This document shows positions 8,918 through 17,385 of a stretch of 40,425 bases of DNA, piece by piece; position 1 is the first letter of the stretch; each line of letters opens with the position of its first letter. The position numbers were made by a program, and so were the translations under genes. The stretch covers positions 1 to 40,425 of the forward strand of contig NZ_RXWW01000053.1 of NCBI RefSeq assembly GCF_003970495.1, given 5' to 3'. This DNA comes from Staphylococcus pasteuri (GTDB lineage: Bacteria > Bacillota > Bacilli > Staphylococcales > Staphylococcaceae). The notes beneath the pieces were generated by a model, which saw only the letters and a program-made list of their open reading frames with translations, was not told the origin of the DNA and ran no database searches.

Positions 8918-10099
8918 TTATTTATTAGTTGGAAATTGTTCCGGATATTGCTCTTTTAAATAATCTTCTAAACGTGACATACCTTCTTTGAGTAATGACA
9001 TATCATAAGCATAAGAAATTCTTACATGGCCTTTCCCAATATCTGTAAAGGACGAACCAGGTACCATAGCAACGTGAGCTTTTTCTAACACATCAACACA
9101 AAAATTAAAATCATCATCTGTATAATTTTTTATACTTGGGAAAATGTAAAATGCGCCTTCAGGTACAGCATTTAATTCGAAACCAAGGTCTTGAAGTTTT
9201 TCGATTAAATAGTCACGACGCTCAATATAAGCTTTATTCATATATTTTGGCGCTTCTAAACCTTCATTTAATGCAGCGATACATGCATGTTGAGCTGGAA
9301 CATTTGTACAAATGCAATTATATGCATGCATGAAAGTTAATTTTTCAATTAAATATTCTGGTCCAATTAAAAATCCAACACGGATACCAGTTGCTGAATG
9401 TGATTTACTTAAACCACTGATGAGTATTAATTGATCTCTAATCTCATCGAATTCAGCGAAAGAAGTATGAACACCATTAAACGTGTTTTCTGCATAGATT
9501 TCATCACTAATGATAAATACATTATATTTAGACAATGTATTTACAATATCGCTGACTTCTTCACGATTTAATGTCACGCCTGTAGGATTTGTAGGATAAT
9601 TAAGTAAAACAGCTTTTGTATTTTCATTGATATATTGATTCAACAATTCTGGTGTGATTTTGAAAGATGTTTCGGTAGTATCAATAAATTTTGGCACAGC
9701 ACCTAAAGTTTGAATTAAAGGGATATAGCCCGCATATGTAGGACTTGGAATGATAATTTCATCTCCTGGATTGATAATACTACGCAATGTAGTATCTAAA
9801 GCTTCACTAGCACCATTAGTCATAATTATTTCATCAACACTATATTCGAAACCATATTTATTTTGATAATAATTACTTATAGCCTGTCTAGCTTCTATGA
9901 TCCCTTTATTGTGAGAATAACTTGTTTGGTCATTTTTAATGGCTTTGATGTAAGCGTCTTTTACCACTTCTGGCATATGAAAATCAGGCTGCCCAATTGT
10001 TAAATTGATACAATCATCAATATCTTTCATACGGTTTGAAAATTGTCGAATACTAGGTGCTTTTAAAAATTTTGACTGCTCATTTAATTGTAATTTCAT
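8918..10099 (-). CDS. PLP-dependent class I/II aminotransferase (PatA-like)
   Basis: A 393-residue fold-type-I aminotransferase resembling Bacillus PatA (N-acetyl-LL-diaminopimelate aminotransferase). Features seen are NLTIGQPDF (about 32-40), TNGASEALD (94-102), NYPTNPTGV (167-175), SDEIYAE (198-204), the PLP-binding Lys232 in SGLSKSHSATG, and GAFYIFPS. Staphylococci make lysine by the acetylated-DAP route, so an acetyl-DAP or aromatic aminotransferase role is plausible, but substrate cannot be read from the sequence. ATG 10099 has AGAGGAG at 10109-10115. Immediately upstream is a long hairpin whose U-run abuts this ribosome binding site (10116-10214). It is convergent with menB. Confidence 0.85.
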   Translation of the reverse strand: MKLQLNEQSKFLKAPSIRQFSNRMKDIDDCINLTIGQPDFHMPEVVKDAYIKAIKNDQTSYSHNKGIIEARQAISNYYQNKYGFEYSVDEIIMTNGASEALDTTLRSIINPGDEIIIPSPTYAGYIPLIQTLGAVPKFIDTTETSFKITPELLNQYINENTKAVLLNYPTNPTGVTLNREEVSDIVNTLSKYNVFIISDEIYAENTFNGVHTSFAEFDEIRDQLILISGLSKSHSATGIRVGFLIGPEYLIEKLTFMHAYNCICTNVPAQHACIAALNEGLEAPKYMNKAYIERRDYLIEKLQDLGFELNAVPEGAFYIFPSIKNYTDDDFNFCVDVLEKAHVAMVPGSSFTDIGKGHVRISYAYDMSLLKEGMSRLEDYLKEQYPEQFPTNK

Positions 10100-10115
10100 A
10101 AATCATTACTCCTCT

Positions 10116-10214
10116 AAAAAATACCAAAATATAGTACTTTTAATGTTTGAAATGTCGTATAATTCTTTCAAATTATTACAATCATAACATATTTTAAGCA
10201 CTACATTTTGGTAT
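10116..10214 (-). promoter_or_regulatory. Long hairpin with T-run abutting the patA-like gene's RBS (terminator or attenuator)
   Basis: On the minus strand, arms at 10196-10214 and 10121-10139 form a 19-bp stem (ATACCAAAATGTAGTGCTT with AAGTACTATATTTTGGTAT). Two of the pairs are G·U in the minus-strand RNA but A·C in the plus strand. A nested 7-bp stem lies inside (10166-10172 with 10146-10152). The stem is followed directly by six Ts (10116-10121) and then AGAGGAG. It may simply terminate the acyltransferase transcript, whose stop codon is 23 nt before it, or act as a leader attenuator of the aminotransferase gene. Confidence 0.5.
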
Positions 10215-10237
10215 ACGAATTAATTTTATAATAAACA

Positions 10238-11245
10238 TTACCCTTTGAATTTAGAAGGGGATTTTAAGTTTATGATTGGATTTGTCCATTTACATATCCA
10301 CCGGTTCGATAAGATATAAACTATAATGCCAGATGTAATAAATAAAAATAGATAAGTAAATACAGAAATTGGCGATTTAAATGGATAGAGTTCAAATCCA
10401 CGAATAATACCAATAATTAAACCATGTAATAAATAGACATACATTGTCCTACTACCAATATAGGTATAAAAACGTAATTTTTGAGATGTTAAATTTAAGA
10501 ATGCAAACATCGACACTAAAATAACTACATACAATAGTAAACGTTTCAGTGGACTATATACGTCTTCGGCATTTTGTTCTAATGAAGTATAAGGCGTACT
10601 ACCTAATAACCAATCAGAATTAATTGGATGTAAATAATAACCTACAAAGTAAAGGATAAATACTAAAATGGAGATAGGCACCCATTTTTTACTTCTTAAC
10701 ACCATACTTTGGTTTTTAGTAAATAAATGACCTAAATAGAAAATTGGGAAGAATACAATGGTACGAGAAATACTCATGTATTCATCAATGTTAGCCGAAT
10801 AACCGGCAAATACTGAAAAAACAATGGAAATAGTAAGAACAATCCATGGATTATATCTTCTTACAATAACTAAAACGACATGGAAGAAGAATAACGTTAA
10901 TAAAAACCATAATGCAAATACAGGGTTGAATGGATCTAATTGTAAACTATCGCTTTTTCCAGTTAAAAAATAATACACCGAGTAAAATGCGAAAAATATG
11001 AAATACGGTAATAATAATTTTTTAGCAATATTTTCTAAATAATAAGGTTTGTCTAAATTTTTAGCAAAGTAACCTGATATAAATAAAAATGTTGGCATGT
11101 GGAAACTATAAATAACTAGATATAGTGCTGATAAATTTTTATCTTCTGAAGTATACGGCTGTAATAGATGTCCAAACACTACTAAAAATATAAGTATCGC
11201 TCGGGCATTATCAAAAAAATAATCCCTGTCCTTAATGGAAGGCAT
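10238..11245 (-). CDS. Membrane acyltransferase, acyltransferase-3 family
   Basis: A 335-residue integral membrane protein with about ten hydrophobic helices. The N-terminal hallmark of the acyltransferase-3 / OafA-like family is present: FDNARAILIFLVVFGHLLQPY followed by YSFHMPTFLFISGYF. It ends in a short basic tail. These proteins transfer O-acetyl or other acyl groups onto surface polysaccharides or similar substrates at the membrane. The target here is unknown. It starts at ATG 11245, preceded by AAAGGAGA. It is divergent from a MarR-type regulator (11399) across 153 bp, so that regulator may control it. It could be co-transcribed with the aminotransferase gene only if the hairpin at 10116-10214 is read through. 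Confidence 0.85.
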   Translation of the reverse strand: MPSIKDRDYFFDNARAILIFLVVFGHLLQPYTSEDKNLSALYLVIYSFHMPTFLFISGYFAKNLDKPYYLENIAKKLLLPYFIFFAFYSVYYFLTGKSDSLQLDPFNPVFALWFLLTLFFFHVVLVIVRRYNPWIVLTISIVFSVFAGYSANIDEYMSISRTIVFFPIFYLGHLFTKNQSMVLRSKKWVPISILVFILYFVGYYLHPINSDWLLGSTPYTSLEQNAEDVYSPLKRLLLYVVILVSMFAFLNLTSQKLRFYTYIGSRTMYVYLLHGLIIGIIRGFELYPFKSPISVFTYLFLFITSGIIVYILSNRWICKWTNPIINLKSPSKFKG

Positions 11246-11336
11246 AAATATGTCTCCTTTTTATTGTTTAACTGTACTTAATTTATTATATTTTATGGCG
11301 ATAATGCAACGATTTTGACTACAATATAAAATTCTA

Positions 11337-11365
11337 TTGTATATCTTATAAAAAAAGCATATAAT
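11337..11365 (+). promoter_or_regulatory. Promoter of the MarR-family gene at 11399
   Basis: A -35 TTGTAT (11337-11342) and a consensus -10 TATAAT (11360-11365) are separated by 17 bp. A ribosome binding site GTGGAG at 11383-11388 precedes the ATG at 11399. The location in the gap shared with the divergent acyltransferase gene fits a regulator controlling both. Confidence 0.65.
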
Positions 11366-11398
11366 ATTATCAACTAAATAAAGTGGAGTAGAAACAGC

Positions 11399-11818
11399 AT
11401 GTATAAACAACTTGAAAAACTTATTACACTTACTAACAACGATTTGAATATAGTTAACCGACGCTTTGGACAAAGAACAGACATTACATCAGAACAATTA
11501 GAGTTATTACGAATACTGTATAATTACGACCGTTTATCACAATATGATTTAACAATGAAGATTAGTCGAGAACAATCGATTGTGTCACGATGGATTAAAA
11601 AACTTGTATTGAAAGGATATATTACAAGTCAGCAGTCACATGAAGATTTAAGATGTAAGGAATTAATTCTTACAGAGGAAGCACGAGCATTAATTAAGCA
11701 GATAAATACTGCTCGATGTGAATTAATAGAGGCTAGATGTCAATGCTTATCAGAAAACGAAATCGAAAGTTTAAATCAATTATTAAACAAGTTAAATAGT
11801 CGCCATAGTTTTCATTAA
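11399..11818 (+). CDS. MarR-family transcriptional regulator
   Basis: A 139-residue winged-HTH protein. The HTH lies near residues 45-70 (SQYDLTMKISREQSIVSRWIKKL), the wing near 75-95 (SQQSHEDLRCKELILTEE), and helical dimerisation segments lie at both ends. It carries three cysteines in the C-terminal half (C87, C107, C114 by my count), so redox sensing is conceivable but unproven. The ATG at 11399 follows GTGGAG at 10 nt spacing. It is divergent from the acyltransferase gene and convergent with atl. I do not recognise a named staphylococcal regulator. Confidence 0.8.
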   Translation: MYKQLEKLITLTNNDLNIVNRRFGQRTDITSEQLELLRILYNYDRLSQYDLTMKISREQSIVSRWIKKLVLKGYITSQQSHEDLRCKELILTEEARALIKQINTARCELIEARCQCLSENEIESLNQLLNKLNSRHSFH

Positions 11819-11876
11819 TGGATGATAAAGATATTAAAAATGTCGTGAGTCAATGATTTATAGATTTAATAAATAT

Positions 11877-11921
11877 AAAGAAAGCAATTTCTATTGAAAT
11901 AAGATAGAAATTGCTTTCTTT
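11877..11921. repeat. Palindromic intergenic repeat, copy 1 (terminator-like)
   Basis: An 18-bp perfect stem (11877-11894 with 11904-11921) encloses the 9-nt loop TGAAATAAG. The core AATTTCTAT-loop-ATAGAAATT recurs at 40140-40166 with 26 of 27 bases the same. It lies 58 nt after the MarR gene and probably terminates it (T-run partly inside the arm). Confidence 0.75.
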
Positions 11922-12000
11922 ATTTATATCGGAATAATATTAACAAGAAAATTTCCTTTTAAAGGTTATAGGATCATAGAAAAGAGAAGGGGGACGTAAT

Positions 12001-12035
12001 AAAAATCGACTAACAAGAATTATCTTGTTAGTCGA
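12001..12035 (-). terminator. Terminator of atl
   Basis: A 13-bp perfect stem TCGACTAACAAGA / TCTTGTTAGTCGA (12006-12018 with 12023-12035) with an ATTA loop. On the minus strand it is followed by TTTTT (A-run 12001-12005). It lies just past the atl stop codon at 12044. Confidence 0.92.
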
Positions 12036-12043
12036 AATAAGAA

Positions 12044-15000
12044 TTATTTAAATGTAGGAATATCAAAGAATTTACCAACTTCTCCGATTTGATCATATAA
12101 TCCTTTTAATACTTGTGCATTTGAATCTGCCCAATTAATATCTGTTGCATATTGATGTGTACCTGGGTGTGCAGGATTCCAACGCATTTTGTATAACGTG
12201 TTTTGTCCAGCTTTCACATATGAATTACCTATGAATTTAGCTCCACCGATAATCGCTTTTGAAACTGAATTCCAACCAGACGCTTTAGCAAAGTTTAATC
12301 CTTCGCCTAGAGCATTATAGTCATAAGCACCAATACCAAATACATTATGATATTTAGTTGCAGAACGAGTATTTACTACACCGTTTGTAATGTTAGCACC
12401 TTTAGCTAATTGAGATTGTCCATTTCCAGTTTCTAATAAAGCATGTGAAATTAAGTAAATTTCATTTAAGCCATATTTTTTAGCCGCTTGACTAAATGCT
12501 GCACCTTGGTTTTCAAGTACGCCTTTACCTTTAAGTAATTTATTTAAAGTAGCTTCAGATAAATACTGTGGTTGATCTAAACGTAAAAATTGATATTTAG
12601 ATACAGGATTTTTAGCTAATTTATTAGAATCCATAGCATTTTTTGTTTCATAGTAAGTTGCATTTGACCATACGCCAGGAGTTCTTTGAACTTGTGGGCC
12701 ATAGCTTAAATTACTTTGAATAGAAGCCATTTGGTTTAATGTACGTCCTGTATTTGAATACTTAACCAATTCTTTTGTTAAATCGTTTGCTTTAACCCAA
12801 GCATATTTACCATTAGTTAATTTACCGTAATACCAAGTAACACCATTTTGCTGTTTTTGTTTAATGACTACAAATGGTTTTTCATAATAAGTTTTTAATG
12901 AATAACCGTTCTTTGCAGCAGGATCATCATAATAATAACCATTATTATTTTTGATAACGAAAGTATAATTATATGGCGTTGCAGGATTATTAGTATTAGA
13001 TTGTTCTAAGTCTTTTGCTGCAATCCAACCAGTGCGATTGTTAACTGTACCATATAAATATTTTTCGTTACCTACATATATAGCTTTTGAAGCGTTAAAA
13101 GTTTGATTTACTAATTGACTTGTAGGTAATAATTGTTGGTTTTTAGTTCCCCATGCAATTGAATAAAGCCCATTATTATTGCTATTCACTTTATATTTAC
13201 CTGTTTCTTTAGCTTCATTTCCTAGGTTTTGAACATTAATATCATTAATGTTAACCCAGCCTAATGGTGTGTTTGATACTGTGTTTTGTAATAACACATA
13301 AGTTTGATTACCTTCAGTTCTTTGTTTAGAAATTGTGAAAGTACGATTTGCGTATTTAGCACCATTTTTAGCTGTTTTATCATATACAGAACTACGAATA
13401 CCAGAGTTGTTAAGTTTTACTTGACCAATTTTTTTAGTAGTTTGAGTAATGTTAGTTTTAGCCGTAGTTTGAGTTTTAGGTGTTTCTTCGTTTGTTACAG
13501 CATATGATTTAAAAGCCATTTTAGGTTTAGCAACAGTTGATTTAGTTGAAGTTGGTTCAGATAAATAATACTTACTAATCCAACCAGTGATACCATTTAC
13601 AGTTCCATATAGATAAGTAGCTTTATCAATTTGTTGCTGTTTAGTAGCTTTAAATGTTTGGTTACCGTTACCTGAAACTGTTCCTGCTTCTTGTTTATAA
13701 GTACCCCAAGGAACTGTATAAGCTTTTGTACCAGGTTTAACGCTATATGAATGATTTACAGAAGTAGGTGATTTAGCCGTATTATAGACTACATCTCCTT
13801 GTTTAACCCAACCATAAGTTTTGCCAGAATTATAATCTTGAACTAAGTAAAATTTATCATTACCTAATGTAGCTGTTTTAGAAACTGCTAATGTTTTTTG
13901 TACTTCTTTTGTTGTTTTACCAGATTTATCGTAAACAGTTGTATATAAACCACTATTTTTAGAATTGATTTGAGCTACGCCATTATTTGCTGCAACTGTT
14001 AATTTATTATTAGTAGTTGTAGGCTTAGTTGTTGGTTTTGTAGCTGGTTTAGTAGTGTTAGTAGGTGTAGTTAAATAAGCTTTACTAATCCATCCAGTTA
14101 AACCGTTAACTGTACCATATAAATATGTTGATTTATCAATTTGTTGTTGTTTAGTAGCTTTAAAAGTTTGATTTCCTTTTCCTGAAACTGTACCAGCTAC
14201 TTGTTTACTAGTACCCCAAGGTACTGTATAAGCTTTAGTACCAGATTTAACATTATAAGATTGATTAACTTTTACTGGTGATTTAGCTGTATTATAAATT
14301 ACTTCATTTTGTTTAACCCAACCAAATTTTTCCCCAGTATTATAATCCTGTACAAGGTAAAATTTATCATTACCTAATGTTGCAGTTTTAGTTACTGATA
14401 ATGCTTTTTGTACTTCTTTAGTAGAGTGACCTTTTTTGTCATAAACAGTTGTGTATAGTCCACTATTTTTTGTGTTAATTTGAGCCATACCACTATTTGC
14501 AGCAACTGTTAATTTACTATTACTAGTTGAAGGTTTAGTAGTAGGTTTAGTTGTTGTACTTCCACTAGAAGGTTTAGTTGTACTTGTTGAAGTAGTACCC
14601 CAAGGTGCAACTTGTCCCATTTTAATTTGATATTTTTCATTGATTAAATCGTATAATTCATTATAACTATAATTATGTTGTTTAAAGTAACCATGTGGGT
14701 CAGCATGGTCTGTACCACCTAACCATCTACTAATTGCTGAATGTGTCCAAACAGTACCGCTACCATCGTTTTCAGCGCTATTAGGTTTTAAACCATAATA
14801 TTGTATTTGTGTTGCAGCGTAATCAGCATAGTTGTTCATTGAACGTGCAAATGAATCATAGTCATGTGTATGAACAATTTCAACGTTTATATAACGTTCA
14901 TTACCGTATGGACCAGCTCCCCATGATAAGTAATCAGTAGGGGCAGTTTCGATGATTCTGTTGCCGTCTACAAACGCATGTACGAAAGCTGAGTTGTAAT

Positions 15001-16141
15001 TGTTCTTCATGTAATTGATTTCGCCCGTAATTGTTGAATTTTCATTAGCTGTATCATGGACAACAATTCCTTCAGGTTTACCTACACCATTTCTGTATCC
15101 ATATTTAGGGAAGTAAGATGAATAATCTTCTTCAATCTGAGGTGCTTTAAAATTCTTTTTACGAATATAATCATTTATTGAAGATTTCACTGCTGGTTTG
15201 TATTTTGGTAAAGAAGATGTTGCTTTTTTAGCAGTTGCATACATCATTCTTGGTTTGGCTACTGATCTAAAAGTAGACACTTGATTATTTGATGAATCGT
15301 TCACTTTAGCTGATTCAACTTTAGCTGATTCCTTAGTATCATTTTTAGTGTTTGTTGTATTAGTGTTTGTTGATTTTGTAGTTTGATTAGAGATAGCTGA
15401 TTTATCTGTTTTATTACTTTCAGATTGTGCAGTTGTTACTGTTTGTTTAGTAGTGTCATTTGAATAGTTATCTGACACATTTTCACTCTCAACATCATCT
15501 TCATCATCAATTAAACTATAACCACCATTATTTTTAACTGTTTGCTTAGTTGATTGGTTAGTAGATTCAGTGTTTTCATTTTGACTAGTTTCTTGGCTAG
15601 TTTTATTTTTTACATTATTATCTGTATTTTGAGTTTGCTGTTGAGCTTGAGCATTAGTGTTATTGTCAGTTTGTTCTTTAACAGCTTCATTATTATCGTT
15701 AGTTGATTTATCAGAGTCAACGTTAGTTGTTGATTGATTATCAGTAGCATCAGTACTCACATCTTTTTGATTGTCAGTATCATTTTGTTTAGATTCTTTA
15801 TCAGAATTTGTACTATCACTTGTTGTATTAGTAATATTTGTTACATCTGCAGTATCATTTTGTTTAGATGTATCATTATCTTCTGTAGAAGTAGTCTGTA
15901 CAGGTTTTACTTTAGTTGGATCTTGATAAGTTTGAGTACCAGAAATATTTTGTGTTGGGTTACTCACTTCTTTTTTAGCATTGTTAGCTTGTTTTAAGGT
16001 TGTTTGGTCATCCAGTACATTCTTGTTTTTAGTTTGGTCTTGAGTAGCTTCTGCTGCATCTGCATGGTGAGCCGTAAATGCTGTTCCAAATAAAGTTAGT
16101 GCAACCATTGACGGTAATTTGTAATTGAATTTTTTCGCCAT
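12044..16141 (-). CDS. atl: Bifunctional autolysin Atl (amidase / glucosaminidase)
   Basis: A 1365-residue secreted murein hydrolase precursor, longer than S. aureus Atl (about 1256). A signal peptide ends near A27-D-A29. The following propeptide (about 30-300) is very rich in Asn, Thr, Asp, Ser and Gln. The zinc amidase domain (about 320-515) shows GIVVHDT with H362, WTHSAISRWLGGTDHADPHGY and the usual VAPWG end. Seven GW/SH3b modules follow: two near-identical pairs starting about residues 542 and 712, a third pair from about 905, and a single one ending before about 1120. The glucosaminidase domain ends the protein and has the catalytic Glu1237 in ALLETGNG. Such proteins are cut into two enzymes that act at the septum in daughter-cell separation; the GW repeats bind lipoteichoic acid. 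ATG 16141 follows AAGGAG. Confidence 0.97.
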   Translation of the reverse strand: MAKKFNYKLPSMVALTLFGTAFTAHHADAAEATQDQTKNKNVLDDQTTLKQANNAKKEVSNPTQNISGTQTYQDPTKVKPVQTTSTEDNDTSKQNDTADVTNITNTTSDSTNSDKESKQNDTDNQKDVSTDATDNQSTTNVDSDKSTNDNNEAVKEQTDNNTNAQAQQQTQNTDNNVKNKTSQETSQNENTESTNQSTKQTVKNNGGYSLIDDEDDVESENVSDNYSNDTTKQTVTTAQSESNKTDKSAISNQTTKSTNTNTTNTKNDTKESAKVESAKVNDSSNNQVSTFRSVAKPRMMYATAKKATSSLPKYKPAVKSSINDYIRKKNFKAPQIEEDYSSYFPKYGYRNGVGKPEGIVVHDTANENSTITGEINYMKNNYNSAFVHAFVDGNRIIETAPTDYLSWGAGPYGNERYINVEIVHTHDYDSFARSMNNYADYAATQIQYYGLKPNSAENDGSGTVWTHSAISRWLGGTDHADPHGYFKQHNYSYNELYDLINEKYQIKMGQVAPWGTTSTSTTKPSSGSTTTKPTTKPSTSNSKLTVAANSGMAQINTKNSGLYTTVYDKKGHSTKEVQKALSVTKTATLGNDKFYLVQDYNTGEKFGWVKQNEVIYNTAKSPVKVNQSYNVKSGTKAYTVPWGTSKQVAGTVSGKGNQTFKATKQQQIDKSTYLYGTVNGLTGWISKAYLTTPTNTTKPATKPTTKPTTTNNKLTVAANNGVAQINSKNSGLYTTVYDKSGKTTKEVQKTLAVSKTATLGNDKFYLVQDYNSGKTYGWVKQGDVVYNTAKSPTSVNHSYSVKPGTKAYTVPWGTYKQEAGTVSGNGNQTFKATKQQQIDKATYLYGTVNGITGWISKYYLSEPTSTKSTVAKPKMAFKSYAVTNEETPKTQTTAKTNITQTTKKIGQVKLNNSGIRSSVYDKTAKNGAKYANRTFTISKQRTEGNQTYVLLQNTVSNTPLGWVNINDINVQNLGNEAKETGKYKVNSNNNGLYSIAWGTKNQQLLPTSQLVNQTFNASKAIYVGNEKYLYGTVNNRTGWIAAKDLEQSNTNNPATPYNYTFVIKNNNGYYYDDPAAKNGYSLKTYYEKPFVVIKQKQQNGVTWYYGKLTNGKYAWVKANDLTKELVKYSNTGRTLNQMASIQSNLSYGPQVQRTPGVWSNATYYETKNAMDSNKLAKNPVSKYQFLRLDQPQYLSEATLNKLLKGKGVLENQGAAFSQAAKKYGLNEIYLISHALLETGNGQSQLAKGANITNGVVNTRSATKYHNVFGIGAYDYNALGEGLNFAKASGWNSVSKAIIGGAKFIGNSYVKAGQNTLYKMRWNPAHPGTHQYATDINWADSNAQVLKGLYDQIGEVGKFFDIPTFK
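13555..14525 (-). repeat. Two tandem ~510-bp GW-module repeats inside atl
   Basis: The coding sequence for the first two GW pairs is duplicated with a period of about 510 bp (170 residues): the same string TTATCAATTTGTTG occurs at 13623 and 14133, and KLTVAAN begins each unit. The linkers between them are Thr/Pro/Lys repeats. Such tandem copies can recombine and change the number of wall-binding repeats. Confidence 0.8.
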
Positions 16142-16377
16142 TATTATAATTACTCCTTGTATGTTATGAATTTGTATTAATTATAATATGCGAAAATAAA
16201 AGTGTATTGTTTTTAACAGATTTGTAATAGAACTTTAACCTATAATTTTTTAAATTTATTGCGATGTAAGGGGTTTAAACATTGATAGTACGCAAGTAAT
16301 TTCATATAAAAAATTAATTTGTGGTTAATGAAATATTACAAAGTATGACAAAGAAAATAATTTGAGAATACTATATG
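16142..16377. promoter_or_regulatory. atl upstream region with WalR-like half-sites
   Basis: This 236-bp gap holds no gene. On the minus strand an ATTATA complement (16180-16185) gives a TATAAT-like -10 for atl. Two imperfect matches to the WalR pattern TGTWAH-N5-TGTWAH are seen: TGTAAT-N5-TTTAAC at 16223-16239, and, on the minus strand, TGTCAT-N4-TGTAAT at 16335-16350 (spacing one short). WalKR control of atl is established in S. aureus; these sites are only candidates. Confidence 0.3.
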
Positions 16378-16803
16378 TTACAAATGTTTTTCCATAACGA
16401 TATGCTTAATATTTTCTTCATCAAATGGTTCGCCTAAAACGTTGTAACCTAATTTTTCATAAAAGGGGATTGCGTAGTGTTGAGCATTCATTGTTAAAAA
16501 TGTTAATTGATTTTCATTAGCTGTTTGTTCAACAAAATTCAATAATTTTAATCCTAAGCCTCGACCTCTATAATCTTTTAAAATTGCTACGCGTTCGACT
16601 TTTCCAGTAGTTTCATTCAATAAGCGTATTCGTGCTGTTGCAATAGGGTGGTTATCATTGTCATAGCCAATGACATGAATTGCATTCTCATCATATTCAT
16701 CAATTTCATGATCTTCTGGCACATTTTGCTCTTTAACAAACACTTCTTTTCTAATTTCAAAACACGCTTCTAACATTTCTTTATTCGTAACTTTATAGAA
16801 CAT
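16378..16803 (-). CDS. GNAT-family N-acetyltransferase
   Basis: A 141-residue GNAT protein of the ElaA/YjcF-like type. It begins MFYKVTNKEMLEACFEIRKE with FVKEQNVPEDHEID, has the acetyl-CoA motif VERVAILKDYRGRGLGLKLL (about 71-90), and ends with PFYEKLGYNVLGEPFDEENIKHIVMEKHL. That C-terminal PF.E..I.H..M pattern is usual for this subgroup. Substrate unknown. ATG 16803 is preceded by AAAGGAG. A terminator separates it from the gene upstream on the same strand. Confidence 0.85.
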   Translation of the reverse strand: MFYKVTNKEMLEACFEIRKEVFVKEQNVPEDHEIDEYDENAIHVIGYDNDNHPIATARIRLLNETTGKVERVAILKDYRGRGLGLKLLNFVEQTANENQLTFLTMNAQHYAIPFYEKLGYNVLGEPFDEENIKHIVMEKHL

Positions 16804-16822
16804 ATTTAGTCTCCTTTATTAT

Positions 16823-16862
16823 AAAAAAGGAAGAAGCCTGGTTATTTGATGACTTCTTCCTT
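16823..16862 (-). terminator. Terminator of the DUF2538-type gene
   Basis: Arms AAGGAAGAAG / CTTCTTCCTT (16827-16836 with 16853-16862) enclose a 16-nt loop. On the minus strand the stem is followed by a T-run (A-run 16823-16828). It ends the lcpB-DUF2538 transcript ahead of the GNAT gene. Confidence 0.85.
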
Positions 16863-16879
16863 AAGTGATATTTAATATT

Positions 16880-17350
16880 TTATAATGCTTCTTTTCTTAT
16901 AATTGCAGTGTATTGCCAAAAAATTCTCATTTGAGCGATATTCCAATTATTCATTCCCATTGTATAACCAGATGGTTTAAATAGATTTACATCAGTTACT
17001 TCAAGTGCAGCAGCAATTAAATATTGTAACGGTACGCTAATACTTTTCATTTCTTCAGTAATACCATTTTCATCATATACCCAAGTAAATGGTAAATCAG
17101 ATTCAAAAATATCTACTTTATTAAATATTTCTGGTAGGGCTACAATATAACACGCTCCATCTACAACAGGATTATTTGCACTTTCTTTATAATAAATGAG
17201 TAAAGCCTCGTAGTTTTCTCTATGTTCATGATTTACATAAAAGAATTCATTTCTAAATAAAGCCATATCTTTACTATGAATAATTTGTTGTTCTAAAACG
17301 TTAAACATACCATTTATATTAGCAATTTTTTCATACGTTTTTCGTGACAT
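16880..17350 (-). CDS. DUF2538-type conserved staphylococcal protein
   Basis: A 156-residue soluble protein without signal peptide or membrane helix. It begins MSRKTYEKIANINGMFNVLE and ends with NNWNIAQMRIFWQYTAIIRKEAL. From memory it matches the DUF2538 family found next to the LCP gene in staphylococci; no function is known. ATG 17350 has GAGGAG at good spacing. It starts only 35 nt after the LCP gene's stop on the same strand and is followed by a terminator, so the two are probably one transcript. The context hints at a cell-envelope role, which is inference only. Confidence 0.7.
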   Translation of the reverse strand: MSRKTYEKIANINGMFNVLEQQIIHSKDMALFRNEFFYVNHEHRENYEALLIYYKESANNPVVDGACYIVALPEIFNKVDIFESDLPFTWVYDENGITEEMKSISVPLQYLIAAALEVTDVNLFKPSGYTMGMNNWNIAQMRIFWQYTAIIRKEAL

Positions 17351-17385
17351 TTAAGCAGCTCCTCTCATTAAATAATATATTAAAA

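Noticed and set aside
10116..10214. T-box or known riboswitch in front of the aminotransferase gene
   Set aside because: No conserved T-box antiterminator string or specifier loop, and no lysine, SAM or purine aptamer signature could be recognised; only a hairpin plus T-run is supported.
13304..15997. Open readings on the + strand inside atl (13304-13507, 15734-15997)
   Set aside because: They lie antisense to the repetitive, low-complexity autolysin sequence, lack ribosome binding sites and give biased Ser/Ile/Cys-rich products typical of shadow frames.
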